NCBI RefSeq assembly: GCF_017356015.1 | Contig: NZ_JAFIQV010000012.1 | Location: 83,501 to 147,500 of the forward strand | DNA length: 64,000 nucleotides | Source: Azospirillum sp. SYSU D00513 | Lineage (GTDB): Bacteria; Pseudomonadota; Alphaproteobacteria; Azospirillales; Azospirillaceae | Reading direction: 5' to 3' | Program-made: the position numbers and the translations under genes | In this document: positions 52,840-64,000 of the stretch, piece after piece | How positions within the stretch are numbered: position 1 is the first letter of the stretch | Layout: every line of letters starts with the position of its first letter | The notes under the pieces: generated by a model | Told to the model about the DNA's origin: nothing | Database searches by the model: none | Seen by the model: the letters and a program-made list of their open reading frames with translations, nothing else

Positions 52840-53721
52840 TTATCGGGCGGGCGGCGTGCCGAGGGCGCATCGCATCGTGACCCAGGCGCATTCGCGCTTG
52901 CCGACGCGCACCCGCTCGTCCGGCCGCGCCCAGCCGCGCACGCGCAGGCGGACGAGCAGCCGGTGGTAGAGCACCATCATCGCGACCGCGGCCCAGAGCG
53001 GACCACGCCGGCAGTTCGCCAGCAGCGTCCGGGCCTCCCTGAAGCGCGCCTCCGCCCGGTCGGCCAAGGCCTCGCAGGCCTGGGGAAGGTTCGGGTGGGC
53101 GAGCACCGCCGCGGGCTCGGTGCCGGCGATCCCCGCCTCCTCCAGCAGCTCGCGCGGCAGGTAGAGACGGCCCAGCCCGGCATCCTCGGACAGGTCGCGC
53201 AGGATGTTGGTGAGCTGCAAGGCCTCGCCGAGCGCGAGCGCGAAGGCTTCCGTCGCCGGATCCGCCCGGTCGAAGACCCGGATGGCGAGCATCCCCACCG
53301 CCCCGGCGACCCTGCGGCAATAGAGCGTCAGCTCGTCCAGCGACGGTGCGCGAATGCCATGCCCGGACTCGTCCGGCAGGTCCATCGCCATGCCGTCGAT
53401 CAGCGCTTCCAGCTCGCCGCGCGGCAGGCCGTAGCGTTCGATGGCGCCCTTCAGCGCGGTGGCGAGCGGACCGCCGGGCGTGCCGCCGGCGTAGAGGGAC
53501 CGGATCTCCCGGCGCCATGCGTCCAGCCCCGCGCGCTTGGCTTCCAATTCGCCCGGCTCATCCGCGATGTCGTCGATCCGCCGGCAGAAGGCATAGATCG
53601 CGAACATGGCCGCACGCTTCGACCGGGGCAGGAGAAGCATGGGCCAGTAGAAAGTGCTGCTGGATCGTCCCACGACCGCCTCCGGCCCTTCGGCCGAGGA
53701 GTCGATCAGCGGAGGCGTCAT
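52840..53721 (-). CDS. hpnD: Presqualene diphosphate synthase HpnD
   Basis: The 293-residue enzyme condenses two farnesyl diphosphates to presqualene diphosphate. The first Asp motif is FCRRIDDIADE and the second LTNILRDLSEDAGLGRLYLP, both intact. The start MTPPLIDSSAEG leaves a 13-base gap to hpnC; an ATG 11 codons earlier would overlap hpnC and is less likely. Family length is normal. Confidence 0.94.
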   Translation of the reverse strand: MTPPLIDSSAEGPEAVVGRSSSTFYWPMLLLPRSKRAAMFAIYAFCRRIDDIADEPGELEAKRAGLDAWRREIRSLYAGGTPGGPLATALKGAIERYGLPRGELEALIDGMAMDLPDESGHGIRAPSLDELTLYCRRVAGAVGMLAIRVFDRADPATEAFALALGEALQLTNILRDLSEDAGLGRLYLPRELLEEAGIAGTEPAAVLAHPNLPQACEALADRAEARFREARTLLANCRRGPLWAAVAMMVLYHRLLVRLRVRGWARPDERVRVGKRECAWVTMRCALGTPPAR

Positions 53722-53734
53722 GATGCGTCCCGGG

Positions 53735-54607
53735 TTATTTCGCTCCCAGGCCACGCGCGATGCCGCGGGCCATCGCGAACATCTTATGATGCGGCCCGAG
53801 GGCGACGCGAGTCTTCATCGGGTCGCGCGTCCGCAGCCGCTGGGCCAGCGATTCGGCGAGGCTGAGGATCACCGCCGCTTCCATGCGCAGGCCGCGGTGC
53901 TGGATCAGGCCGGGCAGGGGGGCGGCGCGCTCCAGCAGCCGGTCGGTGTGTTCCAGCACCCGGTCGATCACGAGGCGCAGCTTGGCGTCGCATTCCTGCT
54001 CCACCAGCCGCTCGACGCTGAGGCCGGCTTCCTCGAACCAGGCCAGCGGGATGTAGCAGCGGCCAAGCTGGGTCCAGTCCTCGCGGCAGTCCTGGAGGTG
54101 GTTGAGGATCTGGAGGGCGGAGCAGAGCGCGTCCGCCGCCGGGCCGGGGGCCACCCCCTCGCCATGCAGGTCGAGCAGGTAGCGCCCGACCGGATTCGCC
54201 GAGAAGCGGCAGTAGAGCAGCAGATCGCTCCAGCTGTGGCAGCGGGCACCAACCGCGTCGCGGCGGAAGGCGCGCAGCACCTGCCGCGCGTGGCGGTCGC
54301 TGACGCCGGTGCTCTGGAGGCTGGCGCGCAGGTCGAGCGCCGGCTTCAGGTAGGCGTGCTTCGCCTGCCCCGTGGTCAGAGCCCGTTCCAGCGCCTCCAG
54401 ATAGGCGAGCTTGGTCTCGGGCTCGAGATCCGGGTCGTCCGCGATGTCGTCGGCCAAGCGGACGAACTTGTAGAAGGCCATGACATGCGGGCGCAGATGC
54501 TTCGGAAGAAGCCGCGACGCGACGGGGAAATTCTCCGAACCCGGGTCCTTGCGGGCGACCGGGCTCGGCTTGCGGGGCTTGGTCGGGGCGAGATTGAAAT
54601 CAGCCAT
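53735..54607 (-). CDS. hpnC: Squalene synthase-like HpnC (hydroxysqualene synthase)
   Basis: The 290-residue protein converts presqualene diphosphate to hydroxysqualene. ENFPVASRLLPKHLRPHV opens the fold, the first Asp motif is VRLADDIADDPD and the second LNHLQDCREDW. ENFPV near residue 25 is a typical HpnC feature. It is the first gene of the hpnC-hpnD-hpnE operon on the minus strand. Confidence 0.94.
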   Translation of the reverse strand: MADFNLAPTKPRKPSPVARKDPGSENFPVASRLLPKHLRPHVMAFYKFVRLADDIADDPDLEPETKLAYLEALERALTTGQAKHAYLKPALDLRASLQSTGVSDRHARQVLRAFRRDAVGARCHSWSDLLLYCRFSANPVGRYLLDLHGEGVAPGPAADALCSALQILNHLQDCREDWTQLGRCYIPLAWFEEAGLSVERLVEQECDAKLRLVIDRVLEHTDRLLERAAPLPGLIQHRGLRMEAAVILSLAESLAQRLRTRDPMKTRVALGPHHKMFAMARGIARGLGAK

Positions 54608-54729
54608 GGGATCAATGCCTGTGCGCGTCGGGGCTGGCGTGGAGCCTTTACCTGTCTAATATAAGGCCCGGTCCGGCTTTGCCCCGGTCCCATAACGGTT
54701 CCACCACCATTTTTTCCGGTAAGACACAC

Positions 54730-55584
54730 ATGGCGAAGGTGACGGCCGACCTGTCATATTGCGGACAGGAGGTGCGGAAGTATGACAATGACCGTTTCGT
54801 CAGTGCTCTCTTTGCACCTTCGGACAGGCGAGAATCCCTGTTCGCCCTCTATGCCTTCAATCTTGAGATCGCCAAGACCCGCGAGGTCGTGACCGAGCCC
54901 GTCCTGGGCCAGATGCGCCTGCAATTCTGGCGCGACGGGATCGAGGCGCTCTACGAGGGACGGCCGGTGCCCAAGCACGCGGTCATGGAGCCGCTGGCCG
55001 AGTCGGCGCGCGGCCGTGGCCTCTCCCGGGCGCTGTTCGACCGTCTGATCGACGCCCGCGAGGCCGACCTGACGGACGAGCCGCCGGACACGCTGCCCTG
55101 CCTGGTGAACTACGCGGAGGTCACCAGCGCGCCGCTGGTGCAGCTCGCGCTGGAGGCGCTGGACGTGCGCGGCGAGGCGGCCAGCCGGGCCGCGCGCCAT
55201 GTCGGCATCGCCTACGCCCTGACCGGCATCCTGCGCGCGGTGCCCTTCCTGGCCGCCCGGCACCGGACCATGCTGCCGGCGGACCGCATGGCGGCCCTCG
55301 GCGCCCGCGCCGGCGACCTGTTCGAGATGCGCTCCAAGCCGGAGCTGAGGGCGGTGATCGCGGAGGTGGCGGAAGCCGCGCGCGACCATCTTGCCCAGGC
55401 CCGCTTGCTCCGCGGCGAACTGCCGCGCGCGGCCGTGCCGGCCCTGCTGCCGGCCGTGCTGTCGGACCTCTATCTCGACGTCATCGCCAGGGAGGGCAAC
55501 GACCCCTTCGCCCCGCGCGTGCAGATGCCGAACCCCTTTCGCCAGGCGAAGCTCGCCTGGGCGGCGGTGCGCGGCCGGTACTGA
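54730..55584 (+). CDS. Phytoene/squalene synthase-fold protein, NDUFAF6-like
   Basis: The 284-residue protein shares the isoprenoid synthase fold but lacks both Asp-rich motifs: the first reads FALYAFNLEIAKTREVV and the second ALTGILRAVPFLAARH. Catalysis on prenyl diphosphates is therefore unlikely. This matches the NDUFAF6 group, linked to complex I assembly in mitochondria. It sits on the plus strand, divergent from hpnC, with a 122-base gap. Function in bacteria is unproven. Confidence 0.88.
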   Translation: MAKVTADLSYCGQEVRKYDNDRFVSALFAPSDRRESLFALYAFNLEIAKTREVVTEPVLGQMRLQFWRDGIEALYEGRPVPKHAVMEPLAESARGRGLSRALFDRLIDAREADLTDEPPDTLPCLVNYAEVTSAPLVQLALEALDVRGEAASRAARHVGIAYALTGILRAVPFLAARHRTMLPADRMAALGARAGDLFEMRSKPELRAVIAEVAEAARDHLAQARLLRGELPRAAVPALLPAVLSDLYLDVIAREGNDPFAPRVQMPNPFRQAKLAWAAVRGRY

Positions 55585-55723
55585 TACGATGTTCATGAAG
55601 TCCTGACCTGTGGTCAGGACTTCCGCGCCACGGGGCGCGGGGCCGCAGTCGCGGCCCTATACCGGGTTCGGATGTCGGAATTTTCCGGACCCTGTATGAG
55701 CCGCGCCTTTCCGGACCGCCCCC

Positions 55724-57808
55724 TTACGCCGCCCGGACGGTCGAGACGAAGCGCTCGACCTCAGTGTGGAGCTGGTCGGCCTGCTGGGACAGCTCGGCGG
55801 CGGCGTCGAGGGCCTGGCCGGCCATGTTGCCCGTCTCGCCGGCCGCGCGGGTGACGCCGACGATGTTGGAGGAGACCTCCTGGGTGCCGACGGCGGCCTG
55901 CTGGACGTTGCGGCTGATCTCCTGAGTGGCCGCACCCTGCTCCTCGGCGGCAGCGGCCACGGCGGTGATCGTCTCGTTGATGGCGACGATGGTCCGGCCG
56001 ATGGCCTGGATCGCCTCCACCACGCCGCCGCTGGCCGCCTGCATCTCGGCGATCTGGGCGGTGATCTCCTCGGTGGCCTTGGCGGTCTGGGTGGCGAGGT
56101 TCTTCACCTCAGAGGCGACCACGGCGAAGCCCTTGCCCGCCTCGCCGGCGCGGGCCGCCTCGATCGTGGCGTTCAGCGCCAGCAGGTTGGTCTGGCTGGC
56201 GATCTGCTGGATCAGCCCGACCACGTCGCCGATCCTGCGGGCGGCGGTGCTCAGCCCCTCGACCGTGCCGTTGGTCCGCTCGACATCGCCGACAGCACCC
56301 GCCGCCATGCGGGAGGAGTGGCTGATCCGCTCGTTGATCTCCGTGATCGAGCGGGCCAGCTGCTCGGCGGCGGCGGCGACCGTCTGCACATTGGCGCTCG
56401 CCTGGTCGCTGGCCGCGGCCACGGCGACCGCCTGCCGGTCGGTTTCCTCGGCGATGCTGGACAGGCCTTCGGCGTTGGAGCGGAGCTGCGTGGCCTGCAC
56501 GGTGACGCTGCGCACGACGCCGCCGACACTCGCCTCGAAGCTTTCGGCCATGGCGGCCAGTTCCAGCTTGCGCCGTTCGGCGGCGCGCTGCTCCTCCAGC
56601 CGGCGCTCCTCCTCCATCGCGGCGATGCGGCCGGTGTTTTCCTGGAAGAGCTTCAGCGCCTTGTTCACGGCGCCGATCTCGTCGCCCCGGTCCAGGTCGG
56701 TGACGGTGACGTCGCTCCGCCCGGCGGTGACGGCCTCCAGCGTCGCGATGGTGCGGCGGAGCGGACGGCCCAGCAGCGAGCGGCCGGCGAGCCAGACGGC
56801 GGCCAGCAGTGCCAGGACCAGCAGGGCGCCGCCGGCCAGCGTGGCGTTGCGCAGTTCCACCACCGGAGCGTCGATCTTGTCGAGCGGAAGATTGACCAGG
56901 AGCGACCAGGGCGTTCCCGTGCCCTCGACCGGGACGGGAATGAAGAGCTGCTTCACGTCCGTGCCGAGGCTGGTCGAGAAGGACATGTGGCTGTGGAACC
57001 GCCCCTCGCGGATGGCCGGCTTGGCGGCTTCAAGACGCGGGTTGGTCTTCTCGATGGGCTGGCCGAGATGGTCCGGCTTGGAGTAGGCGGCCCAGCTTCC
57101 CTCGTTGGAGATCAGGTAGATCGATCCGGTCCCGAAGGGCTTCACCGTCGCCAGTGCCGCCGACAGCCCGTCGGTGGACATGTCCACGCCCGCGACGCCG
57201 ATGGCGCGCCCGTTCTCGATGATCGGCATGGTCAGCGACACGACCAGCATCGACTTGCCGGCGATCTGATAATTGTACGGTTCGATGAGGACTGGCCGTT
57301 TGGAGGTCAGGGACCGGTGGTAATAGGCGCCGTCCGCCCCCTGGTCGGCGTAGCCGGTGAGCGGCTCCAGCGCGACCGTGCCGGAGGCGCGGTTCCAGTA
57401 ACTGAGGAAACGGCCCGTGGCGTCGCTGCCCGGCGTGCCGGTGAAATCCGCGTCACGCCCGTCCAGCGCGTTCGGCTCCATGCCGATCCAGACGCCCAGA
57501 AACTCCGGGTTGGCCTCGGTGACGGCCTTCATCCAGGCGTTCAGCTGAGCCCGGTCCACGGGACCGGCGGATTTCAGCCCCGCGACGCTGGCCGCGAGGA
57601 AGCGGCTGGTCTCCATCGCGTGGTTGAGCTGACCGCGCACGACCTCGGCGTGGGTGTGCCCGATCTGCTCGCCCTCGCGGAAGGACAGGGTCTCGACCTG
57701 GGCGCCGCTCTTGCCGACGACGGCAAGGATCCCGGCACTCAGGCCGGCCACGGTCACCAGACCGATGACGAGCAGCAGCTTCGTCACGACGGACATACGC
57801 TTCAACAT
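55724..57808 (-). CDS. Methyl-accepting chemotaxis protein
   Basis: The start [18 protein letters not shown], with AGGGG six bases upstream, gives 694 residues. After the first span (8-30) a double-Cache-like periplasmic domain follows ([20 protein letters not shown] and [17 protein letters not shown]). The second span is near residue 290, then a HAMP domain, then the long signalling helices with the conserved tip [20 protein letters not shown]. No CheR-binding pentapeptide ends the protein. The ligand is not predictable from sequence alone. Confidence 0.95.
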   Translation of the reverse strand: MLKRMSVVTKLLLVIGLVTVAGLSAGILAVVGKSGAQVETLSFREGEQIGHTHAEVVRGQLNHAMETSRFLAASVAGLKSAGPVDRAQLNAWMKAVTEANPEFLGVWIGMEPNALDGRDADFTGTPGSDATGRFLSYWNRASGTVALEPLTGYADQGADGAYYHRSLTSKRPVLIEPYNYQIAGKSMLVVSLTMPIIENGRAIGVAGVDMSTDGLSAALATVKPFGTGSIYLISNEGSWAAYSKPDHLGQPIEKTNPRLEAAKPAIREGRFHSHMSFSTSLGTDVKQLFIPVPVEGTGTPWSLLVNLPLDKIDAPVVELRNATLAGGALLVLALLAAVWLAGRSLLGRPLRRTIATLEAVTAGRSDVTVTDLDRGDEIGAVNKALKLFQENTGRIAAMEEERRLEEQRAAERRKLELAAMAESFEASVGGVVRSVTVQATQLRSNAEGLSSIAEETDRQAVAVAAASDQASANVQTVAAAAEQLARSITEINERISHSSRMAAGAVGDVERTNGTVEGLSTAARRIGDVVGLIQQIASQTNLLALNATIEAARAGEAGKGFAVVASEVKNLATQTAKATEEITAQIAEMQAASGGVVEAIQAIGRTIVAINETITAVAAAAEEQGAATQEISRNVQQAAVGTQEVSSNIVGVTRAAGETGNMAGQALDAAAELSQQADQLHTEVERFVSTVRAA

Positions 57809-57930
57809 TCCCATCCCCTGCAAAACAACCTCTGCACAGCGTGCGCGGCCCATTCTGACCGCCAAAGATTGTGCAAAAGGTTTACGCAAAGGGCGAAGTG
57901 AAGGTTGCCCGCACTGTTTTTCCTTCCCTG

Positions 57931-59292
57931 TCAGGCGGCGTCGCTTTCCCTGCGGCCGAGCCAGCCGTCGAGGTCGGCGAGCGCGCGGCGGCTGTAGGCA
58001 AGCTTCCGCTCCCGGCCCTTGATGCGCGTCTCCACCTCGGGGAAGAGACCGAAATTGACGTTCATCGGCTGGAAGGTCTCGGCGTTGGCGCCCCCGGTGA
58101 TGTGGCCGAGGATGGCGCCGAGCGCGGTGGTGGCCGGCGGGACGGCGATGTCCCGGCCGAGCCGCTCGGCGGCGGCGAAGCGGCCGGCCAGCAGCCCCAC
58201 GGCGGCACTCTCCACATAGCCCTCGCAGCCCGTGACCTGGCCGGCGAAGCGGATGCGCGGCATCGCCTTCAGCCGCAGGGCGCCGTCCAGCAGGCGCGGG
58301 CTGTTCAGGAAGGTGTTGCGGTGCAGCCCGCCCAGCCGCGCGAACTCGGCGTTCTCCAGGCCGGGGATCATGCGGAAGACCCGCACCTGTTCGGCGTGGC
58401 GCAGCTTGGTCTGGAAGCCGACGAGGTTGTAGAGCGTGCCCAGCGCGTTGTCCTGGCGGAGCTGCACGACCGCGTAGGGGCGGCGTTCCGGCCGGTGCGG
58501 GTTGGTGAGGCCGACGGGCTTCATCGGCCCGTAGCGCAGCGTGTCCACCCCGCGCTCGGCCATCACCTCGATCGGGAGGCAGCCCTCGAAATAGGGGGTG
58601 TTCGCCTCCCACTCCTTGAAGTCCACCGTCTCGCCGGTGCGCAGCGCCTCGATGAAGGCGCGGTACTCGTCCTTTTCGAAGGCGCAGTTGATGTAGTCCT
58701 TTCCCGTGCCTCCGGGGCCGGGCTTGTCGTAGCGGGACTGGAACCAGGCCTTGGACAGGTCCACGCTCTCCAGATAGACGATGGGCGCGATGGCGTCGAA
58801 GAAGGCCAGCGAGTCTTCGCCCGTCAGGCCGCGCACCGCCTCGGCCAGGGCCGGGGAGGTGAGGGGACCGGTCGCGACGATGACGCTGTCCCACTCCTCC
58901 GGCGGTAGGCCGGCGACCTCGCCCCGCTCGATGGTGATCAGCGGATGGGTGGAGATCGCCTCCGTCACCGCTTCGGCGAAATGGTCGCGGTCCACCGCCA
59001 GGGCGCCGCCCGCCGGGACCTTGTGCGCGTCGGCCGCGCGCAGGATCAGCGAGCCGCAACGCCGCATCTCCTCGTGCAGTAGCCCGACCGCGTTGTATTC
59101 CGCATCGTCCGACCGGAAGGAGTTGGAGCAGACCAGCTCCGCCAGCTTGTCGGTGGAATGCGCCTCGGTCGCGCGCACGGGGCGCATCTCGTGCAGCACG
59201 ACGGGCACGCCGCTGGTGGCGAGCTGCCAGGCGGCCTCGGAACCGGCGAGGCCGCCGCCGACGATGTGGACGGGGCGAAGGGTATCGGTCAT
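57931..59292 (-). CDS. trmFO: tRNA m5U54 methyltransferase TrmFO
   Basis: The 453-residue folate- and FAD-dependent enzyme methylates U54 in the T-loop of tRNAs. It begins [20 protein letters not shown], then the hallmark [24 protein letters not shown] and YCINCAF-like [11 protein letters not shown]. The C-terminal [13 protein letters not shown] is characteristic. The start MTDTL is chosen because an extension of 32 residues upstream is not protein-like. Confidence 0.96.
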   Translation of the reverse strand: MTDTLRPVHIVGGGLAGSEAAWQLATSGVPVVLHEMRPVRATEAHSTDKLAELVCSNSFRSDDAEYNAVGLLHEEMRRCGSLILRAADAHKVPAGGALAVDRDHFAEAVTEAISTHPLITIERGEVAGLPPEEWDSVIVATGPLTSPALAEAVRGLTGEDSLAFFDAIAPIVYLESVDLSKAWFQSRYDKPGPGGTGKDYINCAFEKDEYRAFIEALRTGETVDFKEWEANTPYFEGCLPIEVMAERGVDTLRYGPMKPVGLTNPHRPERRPYAVVQLRQDNALGTLYNLVGFQTKLRHAEQVRVFRMIPGLENAEFARLGGLHRNTFLNSPRLLDGALRLKAMPRIRFAGQVTGCEGYVESAAVGLLAGRFAAAERLGRDIAVPPATTALGAILGHITGGANAETFQPMNVNFGLFPEVETRIKGRERKLAYSRRALADLDGWLGRRESDAA

Positions 59293-59439
59293 CGCGAAAC
59301 GACTTTCCTGGAACGGCAAAGGCCGGCCGGCCCGGTGGGCCGCCGTCCCCTGTGACTGAACAACGGAATGCAAGGACTTAACTAACACGGATGGCGGGCG
59401 CGCCTGAACCGAAACCTTGATGCGGAGCCGGAAAGCGAA

Positions 59440-59472
59440 GCGGCCGGCCTCCCCTTCGGGAGCGCCGGCCGC
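59440..59472 (-). terminator. Strong terminator after the small lipoprotein gene
   Basis: GCGGCCGGC and GCCGGCCGC pair, extended inside by CTCCC/GGGAG around CTTC; on the minus strand TTCGCTTT follows. It lies 24 bases after the stop of the 59496-59723 gene. Confidence 0.75.
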
Positions 59473-59495
59473 CGGATGAAAGCTGCTTGCGACCG

Positions 59496-59723
59496 TCAGT
59501 CGTCCACGGTCGTCGTGGTGGTGCTGGACGAGGTGCCCGACGCCATCGGGGCCGGCGTGACCACGGTGGCGCTCGGCGCCGGGGTCACCATCGTCGTGCC
59601 CGACACGGCAGGGCCGGTGGTGGTCGTCGTGGTCGTGGTGCTGACGTCGTCCGTGCCGCAGGCCGCCAGAAGCAGAGCGGCGCCGAAGGCGGCGGCAATA
59701 CCCGGCAGGATCTTCTTCGTCAT
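59496..59723 (-). CDS. Small Thr-rich lipoprotein
   Basis: The 75-residue product has a lipoprotein signal peptide [20 protein letters not shown] ending in LLAAC. The mature part consists almost only of Thr, Ser, Val, Pro and Ala, with a run of eight Thr and another of five Thr before the terminal VDD. It is likely an unstructured outer-membrane lipoprotein. A GGAGAG ribosome-binding site precedes it. No family is recognised. Confidence 0.72.
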   Translation of the reverse strand: MTKKILPGIAAAFGAALLLAACGTDDVSTTTTTTTTGPAVSGTTMVTPAPSATVVTPAPMASGTSSSTTTTTVDD

Positions 59724-59944
59724 GGTGGTTCTCTCCTTTTGTTTATCGAACCATGATGAAGAAACGCGGTGAATTTCGGATTGTTTCCACGCTCCTGTGA
59801 CAAAAACAGGCCGGAGGGCGCCGGCTATTCTATTGTCTTGATCTTTCCCTTTGGGGTGCCTGCGTCTCGACTGTCCGGCTTAACCCGCTCACTTCGGGTG
59901 CTTACGCCTTCCGGCGCTCGATCTTTCCAGCACAAGAAGAGCTG

Positions 59945-59975
59945 GCCCGGCGCCTTCGACGGGAAGGGGCCGGGC
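59945..59975 (-). terminator. uvrA terminator
   Basis: GCCCGGC/GCCGGGC arms are extended inside by CCTTC/GAAGG; on the minus strand TCTTCTTG follows. It lies 31 bases after the uvrA stop. The remaining gap 59724-59944 shows no gene. Confidence 0.7.
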
Positions 59976-60005
59976 CGGCATGACGGGCGAAGGGACGCGA
60001 AGCGG

Positions 60006-62855
<2,850 letters not shown>

Positions 62856-63051
62856 GAGGTGTTCTTAGCCGATAGCCAAGGGGAAGGGAAGCCGCCAGCG
62901 GCCCGCACAGATATGTGGAAGGCGCATGGGAATTGCCACCTCCGGCCAGGGTCCGCATGGCTGCCGCTCATTGGCTCGGGTCGCCGCCGGCCTGCGGCGG
63001 AAGAGTGTACCGGCGGCCAAGGAATCTGTTTCCGGCGGGGCGAAGCTCTGC

Positions 63052-63073
63052 TATATTTGTTCGCGGAATGTTC
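63052..63073. promoter_or_regulatory. LexA box-like site and promoter between uvrA and ssb
   Basis: GTTC-GCGGAAT-GTTC at 63059-63073 matches the alphaproteobacterial SOS consensus GTTC-N7-GTTC exactly. The -10-like TATATT (63052-63057) lies directly before it on the plus strand. It sits near the middle of the 432-base gap 62856-63287, about 204 bases from the uvrA start and 215 from the ssb start. The rest of this gap shows no gene. Confidence 0.75.
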
Positions 63074-63287
63074 TCCTCGCCGGTCGGGCCGCGTATCCGG
63101 CGGGAACAGGGAAAGTTCCGTGGCGGTTGACCCGCATCCCGGCGCATGCTTCTTGAGCGTGGCCGTGAGGCGGGCCGAACATGAGGCCGGCCCTGCGAAC
63201 AGGACCCCTCGGTATCCGGACGCCCTCCGCCGGGCGCCCGAACGGGCTGGCAAGGATACCGGGACGCGGCGATCAGGAGACAGTGCG

Positions 63288-63776
63288 ATGAATGTGTGGA
63301 CGTTTACGGGGCGCCTGGGTGCGGACGGAGAGCTGCGCACGACCCAGAGCGGGGAAAAGGTTCTGGGCTTCCGCGTCGCGAACGACGTCGGCTTCGGCGA
63401 GCGCAAGACGACCCAATGGGTCGATTGCTCCATCTGGGGCCGCCGCGCCGAGTCGCTGTCGCCGCACCTGACCAAGGGCAAGAGCGTCGTGGTCTCGGGC
63501 GAAGTGACGATCCGCGAATACGAGAAGCGCGACGGCACCCGCGGCGCCGGCCTGTCCGTGCGCGTCGCCGAAATCGACTTCACCGGCGGCGCCCGTGAAG
63601 ACGGCGGCGGCGGCGGTGGCGGTGGCTACGAGTCGCGCGGCGGCGGCAGCGGTGGCGGCGGCTACGGCGGGGGTGGTGGCGGCGGTGGTTACGGCGGTGG
63701 CGGTGGCGGCGGTGGCCGCAGCGGCGGCGGCGCTCCGCCCCGGCACGACGACCTCGACGACGAAATCCCGTTCTGA
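63288..63776 (+). CDS. ssb: Single-stranded DNA-binding protein
   Basis: The 162-residue protein has an OB-fold at about residues 1-103, opening MNVWTFTGRLGADGELRTTQ, with VLGFRVANDVGFGERKTTQW and SGEVTIREYEKRDG. This opening is the shorter, atypical SSB type, not the common 'NKVILIGNLGRDPE' form. A linker of about 50 residues is nearly all Gly with some Tyr and Ser, and the terminal acidic tip is DDLDDEIPF, needed for partner proteins. AGGAGA lies eight bases before the ATG. Confidence 0.93.
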   Translation: MNVWTFTGRLGADGELRTTQSGEKVLGFRVANDVGFGERKTTQWVDCSIWGRRAESLSPHLTKGKSVVVSGEVTIREYEKRDGTRGAGLSVRVAEIDFTGGAREDGGGGGGGGYESRGGGSGGGGYGGGGGGGGYGGGGGGGGRSGGGAPPRHDDLDDEIPF

Positions 63777-63796
63777 CCTCGCGTCAGCCAGGACCG

Positions 63797-63830
63797 GGCG
63801 CCGGATCCCAAGTGGGTCCGGCGCCTTTTT
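63797..63830 (+). terminator. ssb terminator
   Basis: GGCGCCGGA (63797-63805) pairs with TCCGGCGCC (63817-63825), extended inside by CCC/GGG, followed by TTTTT (63826-63830). It is a strong Rho-independent terminator 21 bases after the ssb stop. Confidence 0.9.
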
Positions 63831-63833
63831 GAT

Positions 63834-64000
63834 GTGCGCCCAGCATGGGCGTTCTCTTGTGGGTGCAAGTCCCATCGTAAGCTGATCACGGCGAGCGAAG
63901 TGAAGCGCAACTGCGGAAGGGTGACCGACCGTGGGGAGGAAGCGTGGATCGAAGCCGCGGGCCGATGAACAAGAACCGGATATGAGGCGCTGCCGACCAG
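63834..64000 (+). mobile_element. Group II intron, 5' end (continues beyond the window)
   Basis: The segment starts GTGCGCCCAGCATGGGCG, the GUGYG 5' splice end of group II introns, and continues with GGGTGCAAGTCCC and CACGGCGAGCGAAGTGAAG, which are domain I sequences I know from bacterial group II introns. No reading frame of note is present, as expected for this structured RNA part. The encoded reverse transcriptase/maturase would start further downstream, beyond the window. The start lies four bases after the T-run of the ssb terminator, the site preference of group IIC introns. Confidence 0.82.

Noticed and set aside
55724..59059. 1111-residue open frame joining the chemoreceptor and the trmFO region
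   Set aside because: The upstream part is a GC-rich shadow of trmFO in another frame; the chemoreceptor has its own start with ribosome-binding site at 57808.

Overview
The window is high-GC alphaproteobacterial chromosome, most likely Rhodospirillales and close to Azospirillum. This is inferred from the gene content and order: erpA-dgt-argS-SPOR-nagZ-scpAB, tatABC, serS-surE-pcm-LytM, yajC-secDF, hopanoid squalene genes and trmFO. No database search was possible.

Region 1 (1 to about 18.4 kb) is the late half of a temperate contractile-tailed prophage; its left end lies outside the window. Head genes are of the HK97 type (capsid, gp6/gp7/gp10-like connectors). The tail is of the Mu type, in canonical order: terminator, gp38-like, sheath, tube, tail-assembly chaperone with a programmed -1 frameshift, tape measure, gpN, gpP, gp45, gp46, gp47, gp48. 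Host-recognition proteins (a fibre-like protein and a large glycine-rich fibre), a GH108-type lysin and a holin candidate follow.

Region 2 (18.4-28.3 kb) is the accessory and control end of the element. It starts with an AT-richer patch carrying a lone CheY-like receiver under its own sigma70-like promoter. About 3 kb (19.6-22.6 kb) then holds 16 hairpins with near-identical GCCCGCC/GGCGGGC arms. Nearly all are oriented as minus-strand terminators, and very small minus-strand genes lie between some of them, including a ribbon-helix-helix protein. XRE regulators, a 696-residue protein with four copies of a short motif, and several unknowns follow. A tRNA-Ser(UGA) at 28.2 kb is the likely right boundary and attachment site.

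Region 3 (28.4-63.8 kb) is host backbone. It covers DNA repair (xth, uvrA, ssb), Fe-S insertion (erpA), dNTP hydrolysis (dgt), aminoacyl-tRNA synthetases (argS, serS), cell-wall and division factors (SPOR, nagZ, a degenerate LytM protein), chromosome condensation (scpAB), protein export (tatABC, yajC-secDF), protein and nucleotide repair (pcm, surE), hopanoid precursor synthesis (hpnC-hpnD-hpnE), a complex I assembly-like protein, a chemoreceptor and trmFO. uvrA and ssb diverge around a sequence matching the alphaproteobacterial LexA box (GTTC-N7-GTTC).

Region 4 (63.83 kb to the end) is the 5' end of a group II intron starting four bases after the ssb terminator T-run. This is the insertion preference known for group IIC introns. 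Its reverse transcriptase would lie beyond the window.
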